DNA of 43,840 nt, from the NCBI GenBank assembly GCA_008704415.1, contig VXIS01000368.1:1-43840 (forward strand). The letters run 5' to 3'. The position numbers were made by a program, and so were the translations under genes. The stretch's first letter is position 1. Each line of letters starts with the position of its first letter. The notes below the pieces were generated by a model. The model was not told the origin of the DNA. It made no database searches and saw nothing but the letters and a program-made list of their open reading frames with translations. Positions 19,901 through 29,239 of the stretch are shown piece by piece. Source of the stretch: Sphaerosporella brunnea (Eukaryota > Ascomycota > Pezizomycetes > Pezizales > Pyronemataceae).

Positions 19901-20046
19901 AGAGCATATAAGCCCCTGTACGGCTACCTTTCAGTACGAATAGAGCATCCTCATGCTCCAGTACGGCTTTCAGTACGAAAAAGAGTGCTTCCAAGATCCA
20001 GTACAGCTTTTCAGTACGAAAAGAGCGCTTCTATGCTCCAGTACGA
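19901..20046 (+). repeat. Minisatellite in the protease-integrase linker of Copia-1
   Basis: About 3.6 units of 40-41 bp starting at 19901, 19942, 19982 and 20022. The unit is AGAGCnTCnnnATGCTCCAG, then TACGGCTTTTCAGTACGAAA. Each unit contains small inverted repeats (GAGCAT/ATGCTC, CCAGTAC/GTACTG). Unit lengths of 40 and 41 break the reading frame. Confidence 0.8.
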
Positions 20047-20154
20047 TGAAAAACTAAGCTAAGTGTTGAAAACGACACCGAATGCCGCTAGAACCCCGAA
20101 TAGGACAAAACCTGGCTAACTCCTGGCAGCACTCCAAAGCAAATTGAGCCTTTT

Positions 20155-20754
20155 CAGCTATGGCATCGCCGGCTCGCTTACCTAAATGTAGCTTCGATGA
20201 AGAAGCTTCTGGACATATCGATACCAAATTCAACCAGCTGCGAAGTCTGCATAACGGGAAAACACACTCAAAAATTCGAAAAATCCAAGCAGACTAGAGC
20301 TACCAAAGCGTTCAAATACATCCATTCAGACGTATGCGGACCCCTGAAGACAAGCATCGGAGGAGCTTCCTACTACATAGTCTACGTCGACGATCTTATG
20401 CGCTATACTGAAGTCTTTTTCCTAGTCACCAAAAACGCTCCCGAAATCATCTCGAAGTTTAAGGCCTTCAAAGCAGCTATCGAAAACAATAGCCATCTTA
20501 TCCAACGTTTTCGCTGCGACAACGGTGGAGGCGAATACAACAACAACGAATTCCCGAAGATTCTGACAGATTCGGGAATCCGATACGAACCTGCTCCTGC
20601 CTACACTCAGCATAAAAACGGCGTCGCAGAAACAATGATTCGGACTATCAACACCAAGGCCCGCTGCATGCTAATCGATGCGACGCTTCCTATGCGATTC
20701 TGGGCCGAAGGAGTAAGGACAGCAGTATATATCCACCAAAGGACCCCGACTTAG
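20155..20754 (+). CDS. pol: Copia-1 integrase fragment
   Basis: Starts within the pre-integrase zinc domain (LWHRRLAYLN...SCEVCITGKH). The second His of the HHCC motif is Tyr; Copia-2 has HRRLAHLN. The DDE core is visible: FKYIHSDVCGPL, RFRCDNGGGEYNN and HKNGVAETMIRTI. The first internal ATG is at 20197. The frame ends in TAG right after TAVYIHQRTPT, at the deletion joint where RT should follow. Confidence 0.85.
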   Translation, partial: QLWHRRLAYLNVASMKKLLDISIPNSTSCEVCITGKHTQKFEKSKQTRATKAFKYIHSDVCGPLKTSIGGASYYIVYVDDLMRYTEVFFLVTKNAPEIISKFKAFKAAIENNSHLIQRFRCDNGGGEYNNNEFPKILTDSGIRYEPAPAYTQHKNGVAETMIRTINTKARCMLIDATLPMRFWAEGVRTAVYIHQRTPT

Positions 20755-20849
20755 GGCTTCACGAAATCGAAGAAGTGTAAGACACTGCCTAGAAGGAGGG
20801 GTGAGTGTTGGAAATTGAGCTTTCTAGGCATGTTTGGAGGACGGATAAG

Positions 20850-21138
20850 TGTCACGGCTCAAGGTTAAGTGGTGGCTCGGCGCTAGGGTTAGGGTGTCAC
20901 GTGACGCGGCGCGCCGCGGTCACGTGACGGGAAAGCATAAATGGCGAGGTTTCACTTGTTTTTGTTTCTTTTCTTCTTTTCTTCTTTACAGAACGTCATG
21001 TATACTAGCGAACCTAGTAACCTTGAACCACCTTGTCTTGTCTCGTCTTCTCCTGCCTCTTGTCCTTGTCCTCCTGCCTCCGGTCCTTGCCTTGAAAGCT
21101 ACGTACCTTGGACGTCTCCTCGCGCCTGTCCCGTTACA
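20850..21138 (+). repeat. Gypsy-2 5' LTR
   Basis: 289 bp. The CACGTG dyad is at 20896-20928, and the primer-binding site ACGTTCTGT follows at 21141-21149, as in Gypsy-1. Both LTRs share CTTCTCCTGCC, where Gypsy-1 LTRs have CTTCTTCTGCC. Confidence 0.95.
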
Positions 21139-21203
21139 GTACGTTCTGTCGAACTATCTCCAACCTACGTAGCTCCTGCTCCTGCTCCCGACCTCGACAC
21201 ACC

Positions 21204-22361
21204 ATGCCGATATACAAAGCTATCTCCGACGACTTCTGGGCACGCCTCGTGGCTGCCAGCGCTCTCACCGATCTTGAAAACAACGACCCTCTCGACTATA
21301 TCCACAGGATCTGCACCGAAGTCCTCAGTACCCCTGACTATACCCCTGCACCCACCGACGACGGCCTTACCTTGGCCGAAGAAACCGCTTGAGCCGATAC
21401 TGCCGAGCAAGAACTGGTCCGTCAACGAGAAATCATCACCCGCCTCCTGGGCCAGCCGGCACCGGAGAACCATGGAGCACGAGGTGACAAGCTCCCGGAC
21501 GCACCTATGTTCGACGGCACCCGCGATAAGCTTCGGTCGTTTGTCGCTCAGCTTCTTCTCAAGCTGTTCGCAGACACCACACGTTTCCCAACCCCCCAGC
21601 TACGGTTGTCCTATGCCATCAACCGATGCGAAGGCGGTGCTATGGAGCAACTCCTCCCCTACATTCGCGATAATGGCACGATTACAGGACTAGACGATGT
21701 CGAAGACGTCAGCAGCGTCCTCCAGACTGCCTTCGGTGACCCGGACCGCGCCGCCACAGCTCGCCACAAGCTTCAAACCCTTCGACAAGGCAACAAGGAA
21801 TTCTCGCTATACTACGCCGCGTTCTCCAGGCTGGTCTCCGATTTGGATTGCGATCAACGTGCCACCATGGATGCCCTCCGGCATGGACTCTCAATCGAAA
21901 TCCTCGAGAAGCTCATCGGCACCCCGAATCCCACCAACCTTAACGACTTTGTCAACCTGTGCCAACGTCTTGACTCCCAAATCCGTGCCGTTGAGCACCT
22001 CCGCAAACTCCGGTCTAGCACTTCGTCTTCAGCCTCCCGCAACGCCAGTCACCATCCGGTCACTACTCCACAACAACCCCGCACGCCTCAAGGGACCTTC
22101 GCCCCCACTTCAGCCCCCCAGCCTCAACCTGACACTACGCAGCCCGTCCCTACACCCATGGACCTTTCCGCCAATCGCCGCAAGATCACACCCCAGGAAC
22201 GAGCTGCCTGGCTTGCCGAGGGTTGCTGTCTCTACTGCGCCGGCCACGGGCACGTGGCTGCGACCTGCCCCAATAAGCCGGCCCACCTCCGAGCCGCCGC
22301 CACCGCTACGACTACCATGCTCACTCCCCTCCTGACCGACAACCAGTCGGGAAACGTCTAG
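21204..22361 (+). pseudogene. gag: Gypsy-2 gag
   Basis: 385-codon gag starting MPIYKAISDDFWARL at ATG 21204. Codon 12 is intact Trp. TGA at 21390-21392 replaces the CGA codon of Gypsy-1 (ETARADAAEQ against ETA-stop-ADTAEQ). The remainder is open through the capsid domain and the knuckle CLYCAGHGHVAATC to TAG 22359-22361. It overlaps the GGGAAAC slippery site. Each of the two copies is intact where the other is broken. Confidence 0.85.
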
Positions 22362-22394
22362 GCCAGCCGCACATTGATGGCTATGCTGCTGGTC
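22349..22394 (+). promoter_or_regulatory. Gypsy-2 -1 frameshift signal
   Basis: GGGAAAC at 22349-22355, spacer GTCTA, and the stem GGCCAGC/GCTGGTC, identical to 7917-7962. The -1 frame continues into protease. Confidence 0.75.
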
Positions 22395-22405
22395 ACCCCA
22401 TCTCG

Positions 22406-22849
22406 TTGTCTTCTTCTAGCTTAGGATTGACAGCTCTTGGAGTTACGGACACAGTTGTGGAGGAAACAGTACTGGAAGGAAAGCACCTTATTGTTTCTTG
22501 CACTCTGTCATTCAGCAATAAAACTGTTCGTACTCATGCGCTGATCGATTGTGGCGCAACTGGCATATCCTTTGTGGACGAAGACTTCGCTCGCCATCAC
22601 CAACTCCCCTTACGCTCCTTAAGAAAACCCCGTGCCCTCGAAGTAATCGACGGCCGTCCAATCTCTTCCCGTGACATCACTCACCTGTCCGTCGCCCAAT
22701 GTACCATCCAAGATCACCAAGAACAACTCCCCATGTTCGTCACCAAATTAGGATACTACCCTATTGTACTCGGAATCCCCTGGCTCCAGCTCCACGACGT
22801 TGCGATCCGATTCAGCTCTCGGACTCTCACCTTCGGATCACAATACTGA
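22406..22849 (+). CDS. pol: Gypsy-2 pol, protease part
   Basis: The pol frame is open from the frameshift site through the protease (ALIDCGATG, LPMFVTKLGYYPIVLGIP) and stops at TGA 22847-22849. Gypsy-1 has TGC (Cys) there, a transversion. The same frame resumes after the stop and reaches RT, so this is one nonsense change in an otherwise continuous pol. Confidence 0.85.
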   Translation: MSSSSLGLTALGVTDTVVEETVLEGKHLIVSCTLSFSNKTVRTHALIDCGATGISFVDEDFARHHQLPLRSLRKPRALEVIDGRPISSRDITHLSVAQCTIQDHQEQLPMFVTKLGYYPIVLGIPWLQLHDVAIRFSSRTLTFGSQY

Positions 22850-22984
22850 CTGGCTCACTGCAACCCCGTACCCACAACCGTCTCAGCCCTTAGCGAAGAA
22901 CCTCCAGAGGTCTTTCGGGAACCCATCACAGCAGCGCCAGCAAAACTCCACATCGCCTCACTAAAAGCCTCCTCCTTCTGCCGA

Positions 22985-25069
22985 TTGGCCAAACAAAAGC
23001 ACCTAGCCGTTGATTCTATATCCCTGTACGAAATTAATAGGGCCCTTGATAAGAAGTACGCCGAAGACGACAACGACCTACGCAAAATTGTCACCGCCGA
23101 ATTCCACGGCTATCTCCCTTTGTTCAACGAGGCAATTGCAAATAGACTACCGCTGCATCGACCATATGACCATAAGATTCCCCTGAGAGAGGGCTCCGTT
23201 CCCCCATTTGGCCCTCTGTATTCCCTCTCCCGAGAGGAGCTGGAAGCCCTCAAGGCCTGGCTCGAAGAAAACTTGGAAAAGGGATTTATCCGCCGCTCGT
23301 CCTCGCCAGCCGCGTCGCCCATCCTGTTCGGCAAGAAAGGAGATGGGTCTCTACGGCTGTGTGTTGACTACCGAGGCCTGAACGAAGGAACTATCAAGAA
23401 CAGGTACCCGTTACCTCTGATCCAGGAGACACTGATGCAGCTCTCCAAGGCAAAATACTTCACGCCGTTGGACATCCGAGAAGCCTACAACCTTGTCCGC
23501 ATGGCTGAAGGGGAAGAATGGAAGACCGCCTTCAGAACCCGCTACGTGCTTTTCGAATCCCTGGTCATGCCTTTCGGACTCACAAATGCCCCTGCCGACT
23601 TCCAAGCCATCATCAACAACGTACTTCGACCGTTCCTCGACCGCTTTTGTACGGCCTACCTCGACGACATCTTGATCTATCCAGAGACCATCGAAGAACA
23701 CCGCGAGCATATCAAGCAAATCCTCAATGCTCTCAGCAAAGCTGGGCTCCACCTCAAGCAGGAGAAATGCAAGTTCTATCAGATGGAGATCAAGTACCTA
23801 GGCTTACTCATCGGACGCAACGGCATCAAGATGGAGCCTAGCAAAGTCCAAACAATCATGGAATGGGAACCACCATCCAACCTCAAGCACGTTCAGGAAT
23901 TCTTAGGATTTGCGAACTTCTATTGCCGGTTCATTCGCGACTATTCAAAGGTGGTTGCCCCACTCACCTCGCTGACCAAGAAAGACAATGGCCAACCCGT
24001 GCCCTTTGTGTGGGGTACCACGCAGCAAAACGCGTTCGATACCCTCAAAAAGGCTTATACGACCGCTCCGATTCTCCGACACTTCGACTATGATCGTGAA
24101 GTTGTTGTTGAAAGCGATGCATCAGACTACGTCTCAGCCGGTGTCCTCTCCCAGTATGACGATGAGGGAACCCTCCACCCCATCGCCTTCTTTTCCAAGA
24201 AACACTCCCCTGCCGAATGCAACTATGAGATCTACGACAAGGAGTCGATGGCTATCGTTCGATGCTTCGAGGAATGGCGTCCCCACCTTGAAGGCTCTGC
24301 GTTCCCCGTCCAGGTTCTCACCGATCACAAGAACCTGGAATATTTCATGACAACGAAACTGCTCAACCGTCGCCAGGCCCGCTGGTCCGAATTCCTGTCT
24401 CGCTTCAACTTCAAGATAGTCTGTCGACCCGGTGTCGCTGGTGGGAAACCCGACGCCCTCACTAGGAGGTCTGGAGACCTCTCCAAAGAGGGGGACGAAC
24501 GACTTTTAGCCAACCAACAGGCGGTCCTCAAACCGCAGAACCTGCACGACAATCTACGTTTGATGGCGGAAAACCCACCCAGCACCGGGCCGTCCTCCCT
24601 GGAAACCCTGTTTGACAAAGGGTACGAAGCGGATCCTTTCCCGCAACGAGTCCTAGAGATGCTGGCAAAAGGCACCCGAATCTCCAAAGACATTTCACTT
24701 GCCGACTGCTCTGAGCACCAAGGGAGGCTAATGTACCGCGGATGCTTCTACGTCCCAGATTACGCCCCCCTTCGGCTCCGACTCATTCAAAACCACCACG
24801 ACCCTCCGACCATGGGACACCCGGGACGTGCAAAGACCTTGGAACTCCTATCCCGATGCTACTACTGGACAAGTATGCGACATGACGTTGAGAGATTCGT
24901 ACGCAATTGTCATACCTGCCGACGGACGAAAGCAACAAGACACGCACCGTTCGGGCCTCTGAAGCCTCTTCCTGTCCCACACCATCCTTGGCAAAGTGTC
25001 TCCGTCGACTTCGTCACTGGACTTCCTGTTTCGGAAGGCTACGACGCAATCTGCGCAGTAGTCTGCTGA
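22985..25069 (+). CDS. pol: Gypsy-2 pol: RT, RNase H, N-terminal integrase
   Basis: About 694 codons in the protease frame. RT carries LRLCVDYRGLN, DIREAYNLVRM, MPFGLTNAPADFQ and YLDDILIY, with all catalytic Asp present. RNase H carries VVVESDASDYVSAGVLSQ, KESMAIVRCFEEW and VLTDHKNLEYF. The linker is intact, unlike Gypsy-1. The integrase zinc domain has HHDPPTMGHPGRAK and FVRNCHTCRRTK (HHCC complete), then the first catalytic Asp in [20 protein letters not shown]. The frame ends at TGA 25067-25069 where Gypsy-1 has CGA. Confidence 0.92.
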   Translation: MAKQKHLAVDSISLYEINRALDKKYAEDDNDLRKIVTAEFHGYLPLFNEAIANRLPLHRPYDHKIPLREGSVPPFGPLYSLSREELEALKAWLEENLEKGFIRRSSSPAASPILFGKKGDGSLRLCVDYRGLNEGTIKNRYPLPLIQETLMQLSKAKYFTPLDIREAYNLVRMAEGEEWKTAFRTRYVLFESLVMPFGLTNAPADFQAIINNVLRPFLDRFCTAYLDDILIYPETIEEHREHIKQILNALSKAGLHLKQEKCKFYQMEIKYLGLLIGRNGIKMEPSKVQTIMEWEPPSNLKHVQEFLGFANFYCRFIRDYSKVVAPLTSLTKKDNGQPVPFVWGTTQQNAFDTLKKAYTTAPILRHFDYDREVVVESDASDYVSAGVLSQYDDEGTLHPIAFFSKKHSPAECNYEIYDKESMAIVRCFEEWRPHLEGSAFPVQVLTDHKNLEYFMTTKLLNRRQARWSEFLSRFNFKIVCRPGVAGGKPDALTRRSGDLSKEGDERLLANQQAVLKPQNLHDNLRLMAENPPSTGPSSLETLFDKGYEADPFPQRVLEMLAKGTRISKDISLADCSEHQGRLMYRGCFYVPDYAPLRLRLIQNHHDPPTMGHPGRAKTLELLSRCYYWTSMRHDVERFVRNCHTCRRTKATRHAPFGPLKPLPVPHHPWQSVSVDFVTGLPVSEGYDAICAVVC

Positions 25070-26068
25070 CTAACAAAACAACGCCACCTGATTCCCTGTC
25101 TTACAACCATCGACGCAGAAGGATTCGCTCAGCTATTCATTGAAAACGTCTTCAAGCACCATGGCCTCCCCAACGTTCTCATCTCCGACCGGGGCCCCCA
25201 ATTCGTTGCTAACTTCTGGAAACACCTTGCTTCCTGTCTTGGGATTGAGACTGCTCCAAGCACCGCCTTCCATCTGCAGACCGATGGTCAGACAGAACGG
25301 ATCAATGCCGTCACGGAGCAGTATCTCCGCGCCTACGTATCATACCTGCAGGACGATTGGAAGAAGTATCTCCCCCTGTCCGAATTCGCAGCCAATAACC
25401 AGGCTTCCGAGACTACATCACTTTCCCCTTTCTTCGCCGTCTATGGCCGTAACCCTAAGTGCTCCTTTGAGCTCGACATCCGGACCGACAACCCCGAACA
25501 GGTCGACGCGCAGCTGGTGGCCGAGCGGATGTCACACATCCACGACGTTCTACGAGCCGAGATGAAGTACGCCCCAGCCAGATATACTGAAGCCGCCGAT
25601 CGGTCCAGAGCCCTTGGCCCTGTATTCAAAGAGAACGACCTCGTCTTGCTGGACTCTAGGAACTTGCGCACGGAACGACCATCTAGGAAACTCGAAAACA
25701 AGCACCTAGGCCCTTACCGAGTGGTTCGAGCCGTTGGTACCCATGCCGATGAATTGGACATCCCCGACACCATAAAGAACCATTGCACCTTTCCGGTCTC
25801 GCTCCTAAACCCGGCATCTTCCGACCCCCTCCCTGGACAGATCATTCCACCCCCTCTCCCTGTTGTTGTCGATGGCGAAAAAGAATGGTCCGTCGATGCG
25901 ATTCTGGATTCCCACTTGGTAAGAGGACGCCTCAAATATCTGGTCAAGTGGACTGGCTACGACCAACCGGAATGGGAGGCGGCGGAAGGAATCAATGGCC
26001 TTGAAGCTATCGACCGCTTCCACAAATTGTACCCACACAAGCCCGGACCACTTCCAGATGACAGCTGA
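25070..26068 (+). CDS. pol: Gypsy-2 pol: integrase core and chromodomain
   Basis: Continues the same frame after TGA 25067. The second catalytic Asp is in [14 protein letters not shown] and the Glu in [20 protein letters not shown]-like module follows (KHLGPYRVVRAVG near 25710). A chromodomain at about 25875-26030 (EWSVDAILDS, RGRLKYLVKWTGY, EWEAAEGI) ends at TGA 26066-26068. No frameshift was seen. With the two pol TGA codons read as sense, this would be a complete integrase-chromodomain. Confidence 0.9.
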   Translation, partial: LTKQRHLIPCLTTIDAEGFAQLFIENVFKHHGLPNVLISDRGPQFVANFWKHLASCLGIETAPSTAFHLQTDGQTERINAVTEQYLRAYVSYLQDDWKKYLPLSEFAANNQASETTSLSPFFAVYGRNPKCSFELDIRTDNPEQVDAQLVAERMSHIHDVLRAEMKYAPARYTEAADRSRALGPVFKENDLVLLDSRNLRTERPSRKLENKHLGPYRVVRAVGTHADELDIPDTIKNHCTFPVSLLNPASSDPLPGQIIPPPLPVVVDGEKEWSVDAILDSHLVRGRLKYLVKWTGYDQPEWEAAEGINGLEAIDRFHKLYPHKPGPLPDDS

Positions 26069-26103
26069 AGCTTTGTCGGAGCTCAGCCATAGAAGGGGAA
26101 TAC

Positions 26104-26392
26104 TGTCACGGCTCAAGGTTAAGTGGTGGCTCGGCACTAGGGTTAGGGTGTCACGTGACGCGGCGCGCTGTGGTCACGTGACGGGAAAGCATAAATGGCG
26201 AGGTTTCACTTGTTTTTGTTTCTTTTCTTCTTTTCTTCTTTACAGAACGTCCTGTATACTAGCGAACCTAGTAACCTTGAACCACCTTGTCTTGTCTCGT
26301 CTTCTCCTGCCTCTTGTCCTTGTCCTCCTGCCTCCGGTCCTTGCCTCGAAAGCTACGTACCTTGGACGTCTCCTCGCGCCTGTCCCGTTACA
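26104..26392 (+). repeat. Gypsy-2 3' LTR
   Basis: 289 bp after the purine tract AGAAGGGGAATAC. It has ACAGAACGT at 26242-26250 matching the primer site. The palindrome core has two changes (GCGCTGTGG in place of GCGCCGCGG). Confidence 0.95.
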
Positions 26393-26566
26393 ATAAAGAC
26401 GAGTGATAGGATATGATGGAGTACAAGTGATAGGTTATGAGGCTTGGCAGGGGAATATGAACGGCTAGTTTAGCCTCTTAAAGCGTAATTCTGTCAATCA
26501 ACTCTATTACCTCGATCTTTGTCCTAAAGTGCAATTTCATCAAAAACCACACTTTTCAACACTTGG

Positions 26567-27066
26567 AGTACATTTTTTGACGGAAGACAGCAGCAGCACT
26601 GCAGGATATAGATGATGCGGGTATCGTCTGTTACGTCAGCTTTTTGGAATTAATACCCGGCCTCGCAAAACAAATTGCTAATCGCACGCCACGTCGTTAC
26701 AATATTCACCGAGGCCGACTGCACATCAAGTGAACATCACCCAAAATCGTACAGGCAGGAGAAGTCAACAATGCGGAGTCCCAACGTTTAAGCTCACCCT
26801 GACGTGGTCATTCCAGTGACGGGCTCAGCATTCATTGACAATGCTACCGGCCCGCAGGGGTACTCCCTGATAACCATTCAACATGGCCAACACCGCAAAA
26901 CGGGAGAGCTGAAGGTACCAGCCGCCTAGAAAAAAAATGGCAGACTTGAGCTACATCAAACACCTGGCCGAAGAGCACCACGGCTGTGTTGCAAAAAAAA
27001 AACAAGGGTGGCGGCGCAGGACGGCGGGCCAAAATCCAAGGTCACCGCAGGTTTTTGTTCAGATGC
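26567..27066. other. Flank with a protein-like frame, cut by a solo LTR
   Basis: The frame at about 26800-26930 (DVVIPVTGSAFIDNATGP, ending in TAG) and a second one starting MADLSYIKHLAEEHHG at 26937 look like coding fragments but match nothing I recognise. An A9-10 run near 26993 may break the second. The solo LTR inserts at 27067, splitting this stretch. Confidence 0.3.
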
Positions 27067-27274
27067 TGTTGGAAACTGGCTTTCTAGGCATGGTTGGAGG
27101 ACGGACAAGGACGAGTGCTAGGCTATGATGGTAGGCCGAGTGACAACGCGTGAAGCTTAGAAGGGTATATATACGGGTAGATTAGCCTCTTAGAGCGTTA
27201 TCGGACAATTTATCTTTACCCCTGACCATCACCCTCTCACGCTTGATTTCTGCCAAAAGACCCTCTTTTCAACA
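27067..27274 (+). mobile_element. Solo copia LTR
   Basis: 208 bp, TGTTGGAAACTGGC...CTTTTCAACA, flanked by a perfect 5-bp duplication GATGC (27062-27066 and 27275-27279). It is related to the Copia-1 LTR (shared GGTTGGAGGACGGA, GATTAGCCTCTTAGAGCGT) and carries GGGTATATATACGGG as TATA. Intact duplications around a single LTR indicate LTR-LTR recombination after insertion. Confidence 0.9.
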
Positions 27275-27279
27275 GATGC

Positions 27280-28633
27280 ATTTCAACGACCTTCGGTTGT
27301 GCGCCAACCTGATTCACACTCTATACGCCGGAATGCGGAACCCGTTGTGATCACCGCGGTGATTCTGCAACCACTTTGGTGCCCAGTGCATTCTGGAAGC
27401 CTGTGGGGAGCGCAAAAAGGGTATCTGGTAACCTGGAGGCTTCAATTCTTGATGGCCATTACCACCTCTGGTCGTCCGGTTGAATGCTGGCGTGCATGCG
27501 TCCGCATATGTCTACGAGTTTGGATTCATGTTTAGATATCCGTGCTACAGCATACTGATGCCTACAACTGCCAGCAGCGGCATGGGAAAATGATTGACTG
27601 TTAGCGGTGCATTTTATTGGTCGAGCCGAGCATGCCCTCATTCAACGGGTTGGCTGCCACCTTCTGTCCGGGCGAGGTCTACCCACCGTTATATATATCC
27701 GTTTTTTCCCACTGCCACCACAGCGCTTATCTTTCCGTACCCGCGTTAGTTCCGGCATCTAGGCATGCTGTAGATCAATGATTCCTCGGGTCCATGGGTT
27801 CCTGTTGTCTGCTCTTCTGGAGCTTCCCGGTTCCATTGCTGTCCGGATCTATCCTCCTTGGGTCAGGTCCTGTTGCGTCATGATTTCGGACTTTGTTTTG
27901 AGGTTCAGCCGGGCCCTGGAATTGTTTGACGACTGTGGCATTGTTTCACTTCGATCGTCAGCCCCCGGCCCGTCTGTCATACACGTCCTTCCGCAGCCCC
28001 AGATACAAAAACATACGAGGAGGTTCGGCTAACACGGTGAGATGGGGCAATTGAGCGTGTTGAGGTAATGCCGCCAGTGGTATTTCTTCAGCGGGGCACC
28101 GTCAAGCAGCCAGGGGTTGTAGCCTTGTTGGAGTGGCGATGCTGCAATTTTGAGGTTGGCAGTCGTCAAGGTATTCAGCGAATGCCACCTGGCGATGGGA
28201 TGAATAGGTCGAAGACATTGCCTCTCCGCAGAGAATGCCATCATTGGGACATCGCTGGTACACATTCGAATGATGGTTCGTATACGGAGATCCCATACAC
28301 GCCGAGAACATTTTCCATGTATCGACGCCGGTGTACCACACATTCATAAATTGAGAAGACCATAGGGAGGAAGATGTGGCTCTATCGGCAGCGATCTGCG
28401 CTGATAAAAGATCACCACATTCTGCACTCGGCCAACGCCATACCTGCGCCGAACGAAACGTGTGGCAGTACGCACAATTTGAACTCAAAACACGACGGCG
28501 GTTACCAAATTCCTCACCTCAACAGGCGATGCAATCCCAAGCCCGGAATCAGCGCATATTGCCACTGCCGAGTTCAACCGCTGCCCGATTTCCAGCCTGA
28601 CGCCGCCGGGAGCCCTGGATCCAATTCACCCCA
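27280..28633. other. No gene firmly recognised
   Basis: An 84-codon ORF at 27778-28032 starts MIPRVHGFLLSALLEL about 85 bp below a TTATATATATCC box, so it could be a small gene with a hydrophobic N-terminus. Minus-strand ORFs at 28029-28343 and 28102-28488 are protein-like but match no family. The regions cannot be resolved by eye. Confidence 0.25.
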
Positions 28634-29102
28634 ATGTCGCCTGCCTGGTGCTTGTCATCACATCAAATTGTCACCGACATCCCACCGGCCACAGGGAATG
28701 ATGCAAGCTACTTCCTCCCATTCCAGTGGTACTGCGCGAACGGGGTCATCGACTCTGCGGAGAGGTCTCTAGAGGCACGCTGCGTGTCGCGAGACATTCC
28801 ACCTTGTGGTAGCCATACGCAGATACCGCGCGCCCGGTGGCCCCAGCCAGAATTGTTGTCGCCATTGCCATCATGCCGCCATCCCGCCATGCTCCAGAAA
28901 CCAACCAGACGCGGCAATGGACAAGTAGGCTGTACCCAACCGGAAGAACAAACACATGTCGGTATTATCGCGCTGCCATTCAGGTACGTCCTAGGGCTTT
29001 CGTGAAACAAACATATCAAAATGACCTTTCAATAATTGCAGGGAAGCAGCCGCGACACTCAACGACCATGTCAACGTACGGTGTGTTTGTTTGTTTGTTT
29101 AA
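28634..29102 (+). CDS. Hypothetical two-exon gene
   Basis: Exon 1 is 28634-28983 and exon 2 is 29042-29102, giving 136 residues from ATG 28634. The 58-nt intron has GTACGT at its 5' end and TTGCAG at its 3' end, with a branch-like AATGAC. Splicing keeps the frame (IIALPF-R-EAAATLNDHVNV) to TAA 29100-29102. Without splicing the frame stops 22 bases into the intron. The intron quality is the main support. The product is rich in Pro, Cys and Arg and matches no family known to me. The true start may lie further upstream through another intron. Confidence 0.35.
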
Positions 29103-29239
29103 ATCATACATCGTCCATCGTACGCCAGGGCATCAGCCTAAGCGCCTCCTTACGTACGGCGTGTAACGGGGTACGCACGGGCGGATGACATAAGCGAGTG
29201 ATAGGCCGTGCGGGCACGGGCCGTGCCGCGCGGAGTATT

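Larger units (their letters stand above)
20850..26392 (+). mobile_element. Gypsy-2: Ty3/gypsy chromovirus nested in the Copia-1 LTR
   Basis: 5543 bp with 289-bp LTRs differing at about 5 sites by eye. The target duplication is ATAAG (20845-20849) on the left and ATAAA (26393-26397) on the right; the intact Copia-1 5' LTR has ATAAG, so the right copy has one G-to-A change. The order is as in Gypsy-1. It is damaged mainly by three TGA codons (21390, 22847, 25067), making it the best preserved autonomous-type element here. Confidence 0.95.
18139..26561 (+). mobile_element. Copia-1: RT-less Ty1/copia element, 3' LTR split by Gypsy-2
   Basis: Bounded by TGTTGG...TCAACA LTRs and a perfect 5-bp duplication CTTGG (18134-18138 and 26562-26566). 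Without Gypsy-2 it is about 2.9 kb. It has gag, zinc knuckle, protease and integrase but goes straight from integrase (TAVYIHQRTPT, 20754) to GLHEIEEV and the polypurine tract AAGGAGGGG. Copia-2 has the equivalent GLHDIIDTA after RT and RNase H. An internal deletion has therefore removed RT/RNase H. It depends on other elements for movement, or is dead. Confidence 0.9.
20806..26561 (+). repeat. Copia-1 3' LTR, interrupted by Gypsy-2
   Basis: The left part is 20806-20849 and the right part 26393-26561; the target duplication ATAAG/ATAAA is counted in both. Rejoined, it is 208 bp, the length of the solo LTR at 27067. It is followed by the CTTGG duplication. Confidence 0.9.

Noticed and set aside
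6418..26392. Heavy RIP of the gypsy elements
   Set aside because: The two copies remain close in sequence, G+C is not depressed, and several breaks are transversions (TGC to TGA at 22847, TGT to TGA at 10475) or indels. Only a weak signal remains.
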